This document shows, in pieces, positions 37,200-46,422 of a stretch of DNA of 64,000 nt; within the stretch, counting starts at the first letter, position 1; every line of letters begins with the position of its first letter. The DNA is from Methylosinus trichosporium OB3b (GTDB lineage Bacteria > Pseudomonadota > Alphaproteobacteria > Rhizobiales > Beijerinckiaceae), in assembly GCF_002752655.1 (NCBI RefSeq), contig NZ_CP023737.1, positions 4,116,001 through 4,180,000 on the forward strand, in the 5' to 3' direction. The notes under the pieces were generated by a model that had not been told where the DNA came from, searched no databases, and was given only the letters and a program-made list of their open reading frames with translations. The position numbers and the translations under genes were made by a program.

Positions 37200-37203
37200 T
37201 TAG
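37200..37203. repeat. Right target-site duplication TTAG of the IS1380-family element
   Basis: Matches the left copy at 35568-35571 exactly, indicating a simple, undisturbed insertion. Confidence 0.85.
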
Positions 37204-37266
37204 GCTTTGTTCGCAATCGCGCGCCATTATGTCGCCCTTGCGACGGTCGAAGGGCGATAGGCGTCG

Positions 37267-38676
37267 ATGCGGTTCCACGCGCGGGGGATGGCTTATCGGG
37301 CGGACGGCGTCGCCGCCGTCCTCATGCTCGTCCATATGGCGAGCCCCGCCGGCGCCGAGCATTTGCGCGGCTCCGTCGCCGCGACCCCGCTCGCGCCGCA
37401 AACCGCCGCGGTCGCCGACACGGACAAGCAGGAGGAGCCATCCGAGCTCTCCGGCCGGCGCATGGAGCTGCGCGGCGTCGAGGACAATCTCGGCGTCTCG
37501 GCCGAGCAGCGGCGCAAGATCGAGACCGAAATCCAATCGCTGCGCGCCGATCGCGCCCGTCTCGCAGAGGCGCTGATCGACGCCGCCGGCAAGATCGAGG
37601 AGCTGGAGAAGCGCGCCGACGAGGTCGCCGGCCGGCTCGAATCGTCGCAGCGCAAGGAGGAGGCGCTGGTCAAGTCGCTGGCCGGACGGCGCGAGCTGAT
37701 CGGCGAGGTGCTGCTCGTCCTGCAACGGATGGATCGCCGCCCGCCGCCGGCGCTGCTGGCGCGGCCCGAGGATATTCTCGAGGGCATTCGCGCGGCGATG
37801 CTGCTCGGCTCGGTGCTGCCGCAGATGCGCGGCGAGATCGACACGCTGAAGACCGATCTCGGCGAGCTCGTCGCCTTACGCGCGCGCGTCGAGACCGAGA
37901 AGGCGAGCCTCGCCGTGGAGGTCGCCGCGCTGAAAGAGCAGCGCGTGCGGCTCGCGGCTCTGGTCGAGGCGCGGCAGAAGGCGCTGATGCTGGCGCAGAG
38001 CGCGCTGGATTTCGAAGCCGAGCGGGCAAAATCGCTGGCGGCCAAGGCGACGAGCCTCAAGGAGCTGATCGCCCGCATGGAAGGCGAGGTCGACGCGGCG
38101 CGGCGCGCCGCCGAGGCGGTTCGGCAGGCGGACGCCGCGCGCGAGGCGGCCGAGGCCGCCGCCTCCAGGGAGAGCCGCGCCAAGGCGCTGGCGGCGCCGT
38201 TCAAGGATGTGGCGCGGCTCGCGCCGGCGGTCGGCTTCGCCGATCTGAAGGGCCGGCTGCCATTGCCGGCGGCGGGGGCGGTGGTGAAACGCTTCGGCGC
38301 GGCGGACGGCGCCGGCGGAACCGAGAAGGGCGTGTCCCTGGCTGTGCGGGACCAGGCCGTGGTCGCCTCGCCCTGCGACGGCTGGGTGATTTTCGCCGGT
38401 CCCTATCGGAGCTATGGGCAACTCTTGATCATCAGCGCCGGCGGCGGCTATTATGTCACCCTGGCCGGGATGGACAAGATTTCCGTAACTGTAGGTCAGT
38501 TCGTGCTGGCGGGCGAGCCGGTGGCGAATATGGGCGGAGGCGCCGTGAGGACGGCGGCGGCCATTGCTATCGGCGCGAAACAGCCCATTCTCTATGTCGA
38601 GTTTCGCAAGGACGGAGCGTCCATCGATCCGGGCCCATGGTGGGCGAAGCCGGAGATTCAGAAGGTTGGCGGATGA
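37267..38676 (+). CDS. envC: EnvC-like murein hydrolase activator, degenerate M23 domain
   Basis: Periplasmic coiled-coil protein that in other bacteria activates amidases during division. 469 residues: an N-terminal signal (VAAVLMLVHMASPAGA), long coiled coils over about residues 60-320 (many Glu/Arg/Ala heptads), and a LytM-like C-terminal domain (VVASPCDGWVIFAGPYRSYG, YYVTLAGMDKISVTVGQFV). The zinc-binding HxxxD and HxH residues of active M23 peptidases are absent, as in EnvC, so it should be a non-catalytic activator. Its stop overlaps the ctpA start (ATGA), a conserved pairing in alphaproteobacteria. Confidence 0.88.
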   Translation: MRFHARGMAYRADGVAAVLMLVHMASPAGAEHLRGSVAATPLAPQTAAVADTDKQEEPSELSGRRMELRGVEDNLGVSAEQRRKIETEIQSLRADRARLAEALIDAAGKIEELEKRADEVAGRLESSQRKEEALVKSLAGRRELIGEVLLVLQRMDRRPPPALLARPEDILEGIRAAMLLGSVLPQMRGEIDTLKTDLGELVALRARVETEKASLAVEVAALKEQRVRLAALVEARQKALMLAQSALDFEAERAKSLAAKATSLKELIARMEGEVDAARRAAEAVRQADAAREAAEAAASRESRAKALAAPFKDVARLAPAVGFADLKGRLPLPAAGAVVKRFGAADGAGGTEKGVSLAVRDQAVVASPCDGWVIFAGPYRSYGQLLIISAGGGYYVTLAGMDKISVTVGQFVLAGEPVANMGGGAVRTAAAIAIGAKQPILYVEFRKDGASIDPGPWWAKPEIQKVGG

Positions 38677-40007
38677 TGCGCAGAGCCTCATTGATCATAA
38701 CGGGTATCGTCATCGGAGCGGGATTCGCCACTCTGGGGCAACAGGCGCGCATGGCTCTGGGGTCGACGGCGCTCGCCGCGGCCGCCGACACCTATAAGAA
38801 CCTGAGCCTGTTCGGCGATGTGTTCGACAAGGTCCGCGCCGATTATGTCGAGAAGCCGGACGAGCAGAAGCTCGTCGAATCGGCGATCAACGGCATGCTC
38901 ACCTCGCTCGATCCGCATTCGAGCTACCTCGACGCCAAGGGCTTCAAGGACATGCGGACGCAGACCGAGGGGAAGTTCGGCGGCCTCGGCATAGAGGTCA
39001 CCCAGGAGGACGGCCTCGTGAAGGTGGTGTCGCCGATCGACGACACGCCCGCCTCGCGCGCCGGCGTGATGTCCGGCGATCTCATTTTCGCCATCGACGA
39101 CGAGAATGTGCAGGGCCTCACGCTCAATCAGGCCGTCGACAAGATGCGCGGCCAGATCAACACGCCGGTCAAGCTCACCCTGTTGCGCGGCAAGGATCGC
39201 GACAAGGTCGAGGTGAAGCTGGTGCGCGCCGAGATCCACATCAAATCGGTGCGCTCGCACAAGGAAGGCGAGGACGTCGGCTATATCCGCATCTCCCAGT
39301 TCAACGAGGAGACGTCGGACGGGCTGCGCACGGCGATGCAGAAGTTCCAGCACGACATGCCCGGCGACAAGCTCAAGGGCTTCATCGTCGATCTGCGCAA
39401 CAATCCGGGCGGCCTGCTCGACCAGTCGATCCAGGTGGTCAACAGCTTCATCGACCATGGCGAGATCGTCTCGACGCGCGGCCGCACCGCCGACGAGACG
39501 CAGCGCTACAACGCCCGCGCCTCGAGCGACATCTCCAAGGGCAAGCCGGTGATCGTGCTGATCAATGGCGGCTCCGCCTCGGCGTCGGAGATCGTCGCCG
39601 GCGCGCTGCAGGACCATAAGCGCGCAACCATCCTCGGCACGCGCTCGTTCGGCAAGGGCTCGGTGCAGACGATCATCCCGCTCGGCGGCAGCAATGGCGC
39701 GCTGCGTCTCACCACCGCGCGCTATTACACGCCCGCCGGCCGCTCGATCCAGGCCAAGGGCATCGAGCCGGACATCAGCATTCTGCAGGATGTGCCGGAC
39801 GAGCTGAAGGGCAAGGACGACACCAAGGGCGAGGCCTCGCTCAAGGGCCATCTGAAGAATGGCGACGACGAGAAGACCGGCTCCCAGGCCTATGTCCCGC
39901 CGGATCCGCTGAAGGACAAGCAGCTGATCGCCGCCATGGATATTCTGCACGGCCGCTTCAAGCCGCAGAGCGCGGCGGAGCCGGCCAAGCCCAAAGCCGC
40001 GAATTGA
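38673..40007 (+). CDS. ctpA: Carboxy-terminal processing protease (S41)
   Basis: Periplasmic serine protease that trims or degrades envelope proteins. About 444 residues from ATG 38673, with an N-terminal hydrophobic anchor/signal (SLIITGIVIGAGFATLGQQA). PDZ domain near residues 85-170 (FGGLGIEVTQEDGLVKVVSP). The catalytic Ser lies in INGGSASASEIVAGAL and the Lys in TRSFGKGSVQTIIPLG. VDLRNNPGGLLDQSIQV is also typical. C-terminal tail is Lys/Pro/Ala-rich. Coupled to envC. Confidence 0.95.
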   Translation: MMRRASLIITGIVIGAGFATLGQQARMALGSTALAAAADTYKNLSLFGDVFDKVRADYVEKPDEQKLVESAINGMLTSLDPHSSYLDAKGFKDMRTQTEGKFGGLGIEVTQEDGLVKVVSPIDDTPASRAGVMSGDLIFAIDDENVQGLTLNQAVDKMRGQINTPVKLTLLRGKDRDKVEVKLVRAEIHIKSVRSHKEGEDVGYIRISQFNEETSDGLRTAMQKFQHDMPGDKLKGFIVDLRNNPGGLLDQSIQVVNSFIDHGEIVSTRGRTADETQRYNARASSDISKGKPVIVLINGGSASASEIVAGALQDHKRATILGTRSFGKGSVQTIIPLGGSNGALRLTTARYYTPAGRSIQAKGIEPDISILQDVPDELKGKDDTKGEASLKGHLKNGDDEKTGSQAYVPPDPLKDKQLIAAMDILHGRFKPQSAAEPAKPKAAN

Positions 40008-40072
40008 TTCGCACGCGCCGCGGCCTCGGCGGGCCGCGGCGCGCATTCTCCGCCGCCCGGCCGCGTCCCGCT

Positions 40073-40840
40073 ATGAATTGGCTGACCTCTCTCGCAAATC
40101 CAGCCGTCTTCCTGCGGCTGACGCGCGCCGTGCTTCCCTGGCTCGGCGGCGTGAGCTCGATTCTGCTCGGCGCCGGACTCTATCTCGCCTTCTTCGTCGC
40201 GCCGCCCGATTACCAGCAGGGCGAGACCGTCCGCATCATGTATATCCATGTGCCGGCGGCCTGGCTCGCAATGTTCGCCTATGCGGTGATGACCTCGGCC
40301 TCGCTCGGCGTTCTCGTCTGGCGCCATCCGCTGGCCGACGCCGCGCAGAAGACCGCGGCGCCGCTCGGCGCGGCCTTCGCCTTCATCTGCCTGGTGACGG
40401 GATCGCTGTGGGGCAAGCCGATGTGGGGGACCTATTGGGTGTGGGACGCACGCCTCACCTCGATGCTGGTGCTGTTCCTGCTCTATCTCGGCCTCATCGC
40501 TCTGCGCCAGACGATGGAGGATTCTCCGCGCGGCGCGCGCATCGCGGCGATCATGACGCTGGTCGGATTCGTCGATATTCCGATCATCAAATATTCGGTC
40601 GACTGGTGGAATACGCTGCATCAGCCGGCCTCGGTGCTGCGCGCCGGCGGGCCGACCATCGCCGCCGCCATGTTGTGGCCGCTGCTGATCATGGCGCTCG
40701 GCGCGACGACATTGTTCCTGCTTCTGCATCTGACGGCCATTCGCAACGAGATCCTGCGCCGGCGCGTGGCGCGGCTCACCGCACAGGCGGTCGCCGCGGA
40801 TGAGCGCGCGCCTGCAGACGCGCTGGAGCCGGCGCGATGA
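40073..40840 (+). CDS. ccmC: Heme exporter subunit CcmC
   Basis: Multi-spanning inner-membrane protein that loads heme onto CcmE in cytochrome c maturation system I. 255 residues from ATG 40073 with six hydrophobic segments. The tryptophan-rich WWD-type motif is WGKPMWGTYWVWDARLTS in the second periplasmic loop; His ligands are in YIHVPAAWLAMF and, further on, NTLHQPASVLR. Followed by ccmD with a four-base overlap. ccmA and ccmB, usually just upstream, are not here. Confidence 0.95.
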   Translation: MNWLTSLANPAVFLRLTRAVLPWLGGVSSILLGAGLYLAFFVAPPDYQQGETVRIMYIHVPAAWLAMFAYAVMTSASLGVLVWRHPLADAAQKTAAPLGAAFAFICLVTGSLWGKPMWGTYWVWDARLTSMLVLFLLYLGLIALRQTMEDSPRGARIAAIMTLVGFVDIPIIKYSVDWWNTLHQPASVLRAGGPTIAAAMLWPLLIMALGATTLFLLLHLTAIRNEILRRRVARLTAQAVAADERAPADALEPAR

Positions 40841-40998
40841 GCGAGGATCATTGGGGCTATGTCGTCATCGCTTATGCGGTGACGGCGGCGACTGTGCTCG
40901 TCGTCGCTCTGCGCATCTGGCTCGATCATCGACGCCTCGCCGCGACGCTGGCCCGTCTCGAGCGCGACGGCGCGCATGAGGAGGACGTGGCGGGATGA
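40837..40998 (+). CDS. ccmD: Heme exporter protein CcmD
   Basis: 53-residue single-pass membrane protein that links CcmC and CcmE in heme handling. It starts MSEDHWGYVVIAYAVTAATV, then VLVVALRIWLDHRR, giving one transmembrane helix followed by a basic cytoplasmic tail (RRLAATLARLER), the normal CcmD layout. Overlaps ccmC (ATGA) and ccmG (ATGA) by four bases on each side. Confidence 0.9.
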   Translation: MSEDHWGYVVIAYAVTAATVLVVALRIWLDHRRLAATLARLERDGAHEEDVAG

Positions 40999-41588
40999 GC
41001 GTCGATCTATCCGGCTCCGGGCCGGCGCCGCGGCGCGGCCTCGCGCTGTTCCTGCCGCTCGCCGTCTTTCTGCTGCTCGCGGTGCTGTTCTTTTTCCGTC
41101 TCTTCGCCGGCGACGCGTCGCGCCTGCCCTCGGCGCTCATCGGCAAGCAGGCGCCGGCCTTCGCTCTGCCGGCGCTGGCGGGCTTTCCCGGCGTCGGCGG
41201 CCTTTCCGGCGAGGATCTGCGCAAGGGGCGCGTGAGCGTCGTCAATGTCTTCGCCTCCTGGTGCGCGCCTTGTCGCGAGGAGCATGCGCAGCTGATGGCG
41301 CTCGCCGGGGACGCGCGGCTCGCTCAGGCGGGCGTCGCGCTCGCCGGCCTCGCCTATAAGGACGATCCTTCCAACTCGCGCCGCTTTCTCGAGGATGTCG
41401 GCAACCCCTATGGCGCGATCGGCGTCGATCTCGCCGGGCGCGTGGCGATCGATTTCGGCGTCTATGGCGTGCCCGAGACTTTCGTGGTCCGCGGCGACGG
41501 AACCATCGCCTTTAAGTTCGTCGGGCCATTGACGCGGCAGGCGATGGAGGCCACACTCATGCCCGAGATCGAAAAAGCGGCTCGCTGA
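40995..41588 (+). CDS. ccmG: Thiol:disulfide interchange protein CcmG/DsbE
   Basis: Membrane-anchored periplasmic thioredoxin that keeps apocytochrome c reduced. 197 residues: one N-terminal transmembrane anchor (LALFLPLAVFLLLAVLFFF) and a thioredoxin domain with active site WCAPCREEH, the CcmG-specific acidic environment, and the cis-Pro in YGVPETFVV. Last gene of the ccmC-ccmD-ccmG chain. Confidence 0.94.
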   Translation: MSVDLSGSGPAPRRGLALFLPLAVFLLLAVLFFFRLFAGDASRLPSALIGKQAPAFALPALAGFPGVGGLSGEDLRKGRVSVVNVFASWCAPCREEHAQLMALAGDARLAQAGVALAGLAYKDDPSNSRRFLEDVGNPYGAIGVDLAGRVAIDFGVYGVPETFVVRGDGTIAFKFVGPLTRQAMEATLMPEIEKAAR

Positions 41589-41680
41589 CCCTCGTCATGG
41601 TCCCGGCGTCACTTGTTTCGACGTCGACTGCCGGCGCAGCTCGGCTTTGAGCAGTAGAGCGCTCGGCGATTTACAGCCAT

Positions 41681-43198
41681 GTGTTCAGGATGTTCATACC
41701 CGCTCGGCTCACGGCTTTCTCGGGAGAATTCGGCGACCCCGCCGTCGAACGCGCATTCCGGGACGAGCGCTTTCCCGAGATGGCGCGCCAGGCGCGTCTG
41801 CTGTTTCTGCTCTCCATCGCGCTGAACACGCTGTTTCTCGCCAGCGACTGGCGCTTTTTCGGCACGCCGCATTTTTATGTGGCCGTTCCCGCGCGCTGCG
41901 CCGTCATCCTCGTCGCGATCGTCGCGTATTTCGGCTCGCGTCGTTGCGTTCGGTTCGAGACGCTCGAGCGCTGGCTCATCTGCTGGCAGGCCTTGACCGC
42001 GCTCGGCGTGGGAGCGCTCGTCACCTCGCGCAGCGATATTGCGCTGTTCGTCGTGATCATGCTGCCGTCGATCTATTATCTCGTCGTGCCGACGGCCTTT
42101 GTGTGGACCGCGATGGGCGGCGTCGGCTGCAGCGCCGTGATGCTGCTCGGCTACACGCTTCCCGGCGGATCGGAGACGGCGCTCGGCATGGCTCTGGCGA
42201 TGATCATGCTGAACTCGGCCCTGATGCTGGTGGTGACCAATTCGAATCGCCTGCGCCGCATGGAATGGTCGGCGATTGGCTCGGAGCGGCTCGCGCGCAG
42301 CCGCCTCGCCGACAGTCAGAAGATGCTGGAGGCGGTGTTCGCCGCGCTTCCGGCGCCGCTGATCGTCGGCGATCTCGCGGACGGCCGCGTGCTGCGCGCC
42401 AATCAGGCGGCTCTCGACTGTTTCGGGGGCGAGGCCGTGCTCGAGCGCATGAACCTCTCCGATCTTCACATGGAGACGGCCGATCGGGCGCAGTTTCGGC
42501 GTCTGCTGGAGACGGAGCGGCGGGTGAGCGGCTTCGAGGCGAGCGTCGGCGCGCCGGACGGGGTGAGGCGCGATCTTCTGATCTCCGCCGCGCCGATCGA
42601 GGACGGCGGCGTCTCGGGCGTGGTGATCTGCGGCGTCGACATTTCCGAGCGCAAGGCGGTGGAGGCGCGGCTGCACCGGCTGGCGACGACCGACGCGCTG
42701 ACGGGGGTCGCCAATCGCTCGCATTTTTTTGCGCGCGCCGACGCGGAAATTCGCCGTGCGGCCCGCTATCGGCGTCCACTGTCGGTGCTGATGGTCGATC
42801 TCGATCACTTCAAGCGCGTGAACGACGAGCATGGCCATGCGGTCGGCGACGCCGTGCTCGCCGAATTCGCCGGTCTCTGCGCGCGCATGTTGCGGGCCGA
42901 GGATCTCGTCGCACGCTATGGCGGCGAGGAGTTCGTCGCGCTGCTGCCGGAGACGGATGAGCAGGGCGCGGTCGCGGTCGGCCATCGGCTGCGCGAGGGG
43001 GCGATGCAGATCCGCACGCCCTCGGCCGGGTCGGCGCTGCGGTTGACGGTCAGCATCGGCGTCTCCGCTGTGCTCGCCGGAGAAGCCGCCATAGAGGCCG
43101 CGCTCGCGCGCGCGGACGAGGCGCTCTATCAGGCGAAAGCCGCCGGGCGCGACAGAGTCGTCGCCGCCGCCATAGCGGCCGACGGGGAGGCGGCTTGA
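41681..43198 (+). CDS. Membrane diguanylate cyclase with PAS domain
   Basis: Synthesises the second messenger c-di-GMP. 505 residues. The N-terminal part has about six hydrophobic segments (residues 35-205), then a PAS-like sensor (FAALPAPLIVGDLADGRVLR, to about 330), then a GGDEF domain. The active-site motif is GGEEF in VARYGGEEFVALLPETDE. The inhibitory I-site RxxD is intact as RAED, exactly five residues before GGEEF, so product inhibition is expected. No EAL domain. Start could be GTG 41681 or ATG 41690. Located beside chemotaxis genes, so a motility role is likely but inferred. Confidence 0.92.
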   Translation: MFRMFIPARLTAFSGEFGDPAVERAFRDERFPEMARQARLLFLLSIALNTLFLASDWRFFGTPHFYVAVPARCAVILVAIVAYFGSRRCVRFETLERWLICWQALTALGVGALVTSRSDIALFVVIMLPSIYYLVVPTAFVWTAMGGVGCSAVMLLGYTLPGGSETALGMALAMIMLNSALMLVVTNSNRLRRMEWSAIGSERLARSRLADSQKMLEAVFAALPAPLIVGDLADGRVLRANQAALDCFGGEAVLERMNLSDLHMETADRAQFRRLLETERRVSGFEASVGAPDGVRRDLLISAAPIEDGGVSGVVICGVDISERKAVEARLHRLATTDALTGVANRSHFFARADAEIRRAARYRRPLSVLMVDLDHFKRVNDEHGHAVGDAVLAEFAGLCARMLRAEDLVARYGGEEFVALLPETDEQGAVAVGHRLREGAMQIRTPSAGSALRLTVSIGVSAVLAGEAAIEAALARADEALYQAKAAGRDRVVAAAIAADGEAA

Positions 43199-43455
43199 GA
43201 GGTCGCCGGTCCCATGTCCCGCGCCGGATTTACTCGCCCTTAACGCTGGGCGCGCCATTGATGTCGCACGGCGAAATCAGGACGTGTGTCCCGACGGCAT
43301 GAGGCCTTTTCGCTGCGCCGGTCGATCCGGACGTATTCCATCTCTCCCAGCGAGCTTCGACCGAGGGGCTCGACGCGGCGACGCGCATCCTCGTCCCTTG
43401 CTCACCATCGCGGCTAGGCCGCGAACATTTGCTCGAGCTTCCCGGAGCCGCGACA

Positions 43456-44925
43456 GTGACTGACGTCGCCTCGATTTTCCCGACGAGCCTGCGAACCCGT
43501 TCGGCTATTCTTTTTTTCGCGATCGCGACTTTCGCGGCGCTGCAGGCCGTCGTCGGCTGGAGCCTCGCGGTCGACGCTCGAGCTTTCGGGCCCTGGCGCG
43601 GCTATGGGCAAATCCTTCTCCTCGCGCTGGCGGCCGCGATCATCACGCTGAGCCTAATCGCCTCGATCTGCACGTGGCGCCGGGTGGTCGTTCCGCTCGC
43701 GGCGGTGACCGAGGCGGTCCAGCATCTCGCGCGCGGCGAAACCGAGCACAGGCTCGAGATCGGCGCATGCGCGGATGTCGTCGCCGAGCTCGCCGAGGCC
43801 TGTGAGAATTTGCGCCTGGTCATCGTCGATCATGTGGCGGATGAGCGCATGATCGCGGAATCCAACGCGGCGCAGTCGCGCATCGTGCAATTGCTCGGCG
43901 ACGGGCTGTCGAAGATCGCGCAGAAAGATCTGACCTGCCGTCTCACCGAGACGGTGCCATACACTTATCGCGGATTGCAGATCGATTTCAACACTGCGGT
44001 CGAGCAATTGTCGCAGGCGATCGCCGATGTCGCCGAGAGCACGCAGGTGCTCGGCGCCGGCATGCGCGAGACGGTGGCCGCGGCCGACGATCTCTCCCGT
44101 CGCGCCGAGCGCCACGCCGCCAATCTGGAGCAGACCGCCGCATCGCTAGCCGACATCACCGGAACCGTCGGCCGCACCGCGGAAGACGCCGAGAAGGCGC
44201 GCAAGATCGTCGCCGGCGCGAGCCGCGACGCCGAGAAGAGCGGGGTGATCGTCTCGCATGCGATCGGGGCCATGGGCGATATCGATCGGTCCTCGCGCAA
44301 GATCGGACAGATCATCGGCGTCATCGATTCGATCGCGACTCAGACCAATCTTCTCGCGCTCAACGCCGGCGTCGAGGCGGCGCGCGCCGGCGACGCCGGA
44401 CGCGGCTTCGCCGTCGTCGCCGCGGAGATCCGCGATCTCGCGCGTCGTTGCGCCAAGGCGGCGAAGGAGATCGAGGATCTCATCTCGGCCTCCAACGCGC
44501 AGATCGAGCGCGGCGTCACCCTCGTCGGCGAAACCGGCGCGGCCTTGTCGCGGATCGTCGAGCAGATCGCCAAGGTCAATGACGTCGTCGCCGAGATCGC
44601 CGATCGCGCCCGCCTGCAGGCCGCCAATCTCACAGAGGTCAACGCCGCCGTCGGCCAGATGGACCAATTCACCCAGCAGAATGCGGCGATGGCGGAGCAG
44701 ACGACCGCCGTAAATCATCGACTGGGAGAGGAGACGACCGAGCTCATCGAATTGATGTCGCGCTTTCGCATCGACGCCCGCGTCGGCCCCGCGTCGATAC
44801 GACCCGAACGACGGCGAAGCGTCGTCGTCGGCGGGCGCGTGGCGAGCGTCGCGACGCCGGCGCCGCTCCCTCCCGCGGAAAAGAACGCAGGCGACGCGTC
44901 GGACATCGATTGGATCGAGTTTTGA
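43456..44925 (+). CDS. Methyl-accepting chemotaxis protein with minimal periplasmic part
   Basis: Chemoreceptor that signals to CheA. About 489 residues from GTG 43456 (GGAG upstream); a TTG at 43429 is also possible. Two transmembrane segments ([20 protein letters not shown] and [20 protein letters not shown]) are separated by only some 20 residues, so no real ligand-binding domain exists. HAMP follows, then the signalling hairpin with [30 protein letters not shown] tip (44320-44395). The C-terminus is DIDWIEF, ending in a W-x-x-F pattern resembling the CheR-binding pentapeptide NWETF. Confidence 0.92.
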   Translation: MTDVASIFPTSLRTRSAILFFAIATFAALQAVVGWSLAVDARAFGPWRGYGQILLLALAAAIITLSLIASICTWRRVVVPLAAVTEAVQHLARGETEHRLEIGACADVVAELAEACENLRLVIVDHVADERMIAESNAAQSRIVQLLGDGLSKIAQKDLTCRLTETVPYTYRGLQIDFNTAVEQLSQAIADVAESTQVLGAGMRETVAAADDLSRRAERHAANLEQTAASLADITGTVGRTAEDAEKARKIVAGASRDAEKSGVIVSHAIGAMGDIDRSSRKIGQIIGVIDSIATQTNLLALNAGVEAARAGDAGRGFAVVAAEIRDLARRCAKAAKEIEDLISASNAQIERGVTLVGETGAALSRIVEQIAKVNDVVAEIADRARLQAANLTEVNAAVGQMDQFTQQNAAMAEQTTAVNHRLGEETTELIELMSRFRIDARVGPASIRPERRRSVVVGGRVASVATPAPLPPAEKNAGDASDIDWIEF

Positions 44926-45045
44926 GTGCAATGCGCAAGTCCGGCGCAAGAGACGCCGTGATATCCATGATCTTCGTTCGGGGCGCCGGTCCGCGAGGGC
45001 TGCGCCCTAGGCGCGGCGCGCGCCGGCTCCTTCGGAGATCTCCTC

Positions 45046-45408
45046 ATGGCGGCAGTTTCGCGCAGGCGACGCTTGGTCCTGACGCTCGGCTTCGCCGCTG
45101 CGCTCTCGGCCTGCGCGCGCCCGGCGCACGAGATCGCGCCCGCGCCGATCGATCCTGTGATGTTCATGGGCAAGAGCTGCTCGGAGCTCGCGCACGAACG
45201 GGCGCGCCGCTCGCGCGCGCTGATCTTCGCCGGAATGGCGCAGGATCAGTTGAGCGCCGACGACAATATGCGCACGCTGGGCGTGCCGACGCCGCTCGGA
45301 ACGATCTTCGAGAAGGATCGCAAACCCGAGGTGGCGCGGCTGAAAGGCGAGCTGCACGCGGTCAATGCGCAGATGATCGAAATGAATTGCGGGCCGGATT
45401 ATCGGTAA
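45046..45408 (+). CDS. Small lipoprotein of unknown function
   Basis: 120 residues with a lipoprotein-type signal: MAAVSRRRRLVLTLGFAAAL followed by lipobox LSAC. The mature part includes a short motif GKSCSELAHERARRSRALIF and ends MNCGPDYR; two further Cys could form a disulfide. The ribosome site GGAG lies seven bases before ATG 45046. It lies 120 bases after the chemoreceptor gene on the same strand. No family recognised. Confidence 0.65.
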   Translation: MAAVSRRRRLVLTLGFAAALSACARPAHEIAPAPIDPVMFMGKSCSELAHERARRSRALIFAGMAQDQLSADDNMRTLGVPTPLGTIFEKDRKPEVARLKGELHAVNAQMIEMNCGPDYR

Positions 45409-45535
45409 CGCCGACGCCGTCTCGGGCGTTGGGCGCGGCGTTGCACAACTCTTGCTTGTGGCAGCGATTGATTCGACAGACACTTTCCTGTAATCTTCCA
45501 GCAATGCAAGCGCTGCCGAGCGACAGGAGGTCGTC

Positions 45536-45913
45536 ATGACCAGTTTCGATCCCGGCTCGTCGAGGCGCGAAGGCGAGGCGACGAGCGGCTCCGCGCGCGC
45601 GGAGCCCTTCACGATCGCCGATTGCAAGAGCTGCGAGCCCGAGCTGCGCGAGGCCCTGGAAACGCTCGACGACGAGGTGCGCGCAATCGTCAATCAGCTG
45701 CTGGCGGGGGCCGAAAGCCGCGGCGCCGACGGAACGTCCTTTCTGAAGGCCGCGACAACCGTGCTGCTGTCGATCGCCGCTTCGCTGTTGGAGACGGCGG
45801 CCGTGCGCGGCTGCGAGCCGGTCGAGGTCGAGGCGTTCAAGGACGCTGCTGAAGACGCGGCGCAATGGGCCAAAAGCCACAGATTGCGCGACCTGCTCGA
45901 TAGCGAGGATTGA
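45536..45913 (+). CDS. Hypothetical soluble protein
   Basis: 125 residues, strong ribosome site AGGAGG five bases before ATG 45536. Predicted mostly helical: ELREALETLDDEVRAIVNQL and TSFLKAATTVLLSIAASLLE. The early CKSC pair (IADCKSCEPE) could bind metal but stands alone. No known domain. Its position between chemotaxis genes may hint at a motility link. Confidence 0.6.
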   Translation: MTSFDPGSSRREGEATSGSARAEPFTIADCKSCEPELREALETLDDEVRAIVNQLLAGAESRGADGTSFLKAATTVLLSIAASLLETAAVRGCEPVEVEAFKDAAEDAAQWAKSHRLRDLLDSED

Positions 45914-45969
45914 GCGCGGGGGTCGCAAGGCGCGCTTCGCTCGATAGCGGTCTGCGTTCGGTCCGAACA

Positions 45970-46028
45970 GCGAGCCCGAAGGCAGACGATCGAGGGCGGC
46001 TCGGACCGCGTGCCTTCAGGCTCGCGCT
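45970..46028. repeat. Palindromic repeat, GAGCGAGCC family, copy 3
   Basis: GCGAGCCCGAAGGCA near the left end pairs with TGCCTTCAGGCTCGC near the right end (14 of 15). It separates the convergent 45536 gene and the che operon, so it may end transcription in both directions. Confidence 0.72.
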
Positions 46029-46041
46029 CGGGGGAGCAAAT

Positions 46042-46422
46042 CTAGAAAAATTCAGAGTCGCCGCTGGCCGGCGTCGCGCCTTGCGGCTGCGGACGATCGG
46101 CGAGGCGGGCGGCGAGCTCGGCGAGACGCACGTGGCGCGAGGCCGCGGCTCCCGCGACCTCCCATTGGCGCGGCGCGAGCTCTGCGAGCGCGACGACGAA
46201 ATCCGAGAGCGCCGACAAGGTCTGCTCGATCGAGTCGATCGCCTGGGCCGAGCGGATGAGCTCGTGCTTTTCCTTCACATTGTGCCAGCCGACGCCCTCG
46301 ACGAGGCAATGAAGGCGATCCGTGCTCGCAGCCGCTTCACGCAATTCGCGCGCGAGGCGGCCGAGAATATCCGTCATCGCCTGTGGCGCGTCGTCGGGGT
46401 CGGTCTGAGGCGCGGCAATCAT
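46042..46422 (-). CDS. Unrecognised last gene of the che operon
   Basis: 126 residues, ATG 46422 overlapping the cheD stop by one base (TGATG). Helical throughout, with MTDILGRLARELREAAASTD, then KHELIRSAQAIDSIEQTLSA and LSDFVVALAELAPRQWEV. The size and helical pattern recall small phosphatase or adaptor proteins of chemotaxis, but I cannot place it in a family; no CheZ active-site pattern is evident. The C-terminus is GDSEFF, similar in character to the ends of CheD and the two receptors. Position strongly implies a chemotaxis role. Confidence 0.7.
   Translation of the reverse strand: MIAAPQTDPDDAPQAMTDILGRLARELREAAASTDRLHCLVEGVGWHNVKEKHELIRSAQAIDSIEQTLSALSDFVVALAELAPRQWEVAGAAASRHVRLAELAARLADRPQPQGATPASGDSEFF

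Noticed and set aside
45429..45445. Sigma-54-like sequence TTGG-N8-TTGCA ahead of the 45536 gene
   Set aside because: The -12 part fits but three of the -24 bases do not, and the distance to the start codon is about 90 bases; too weak to call.
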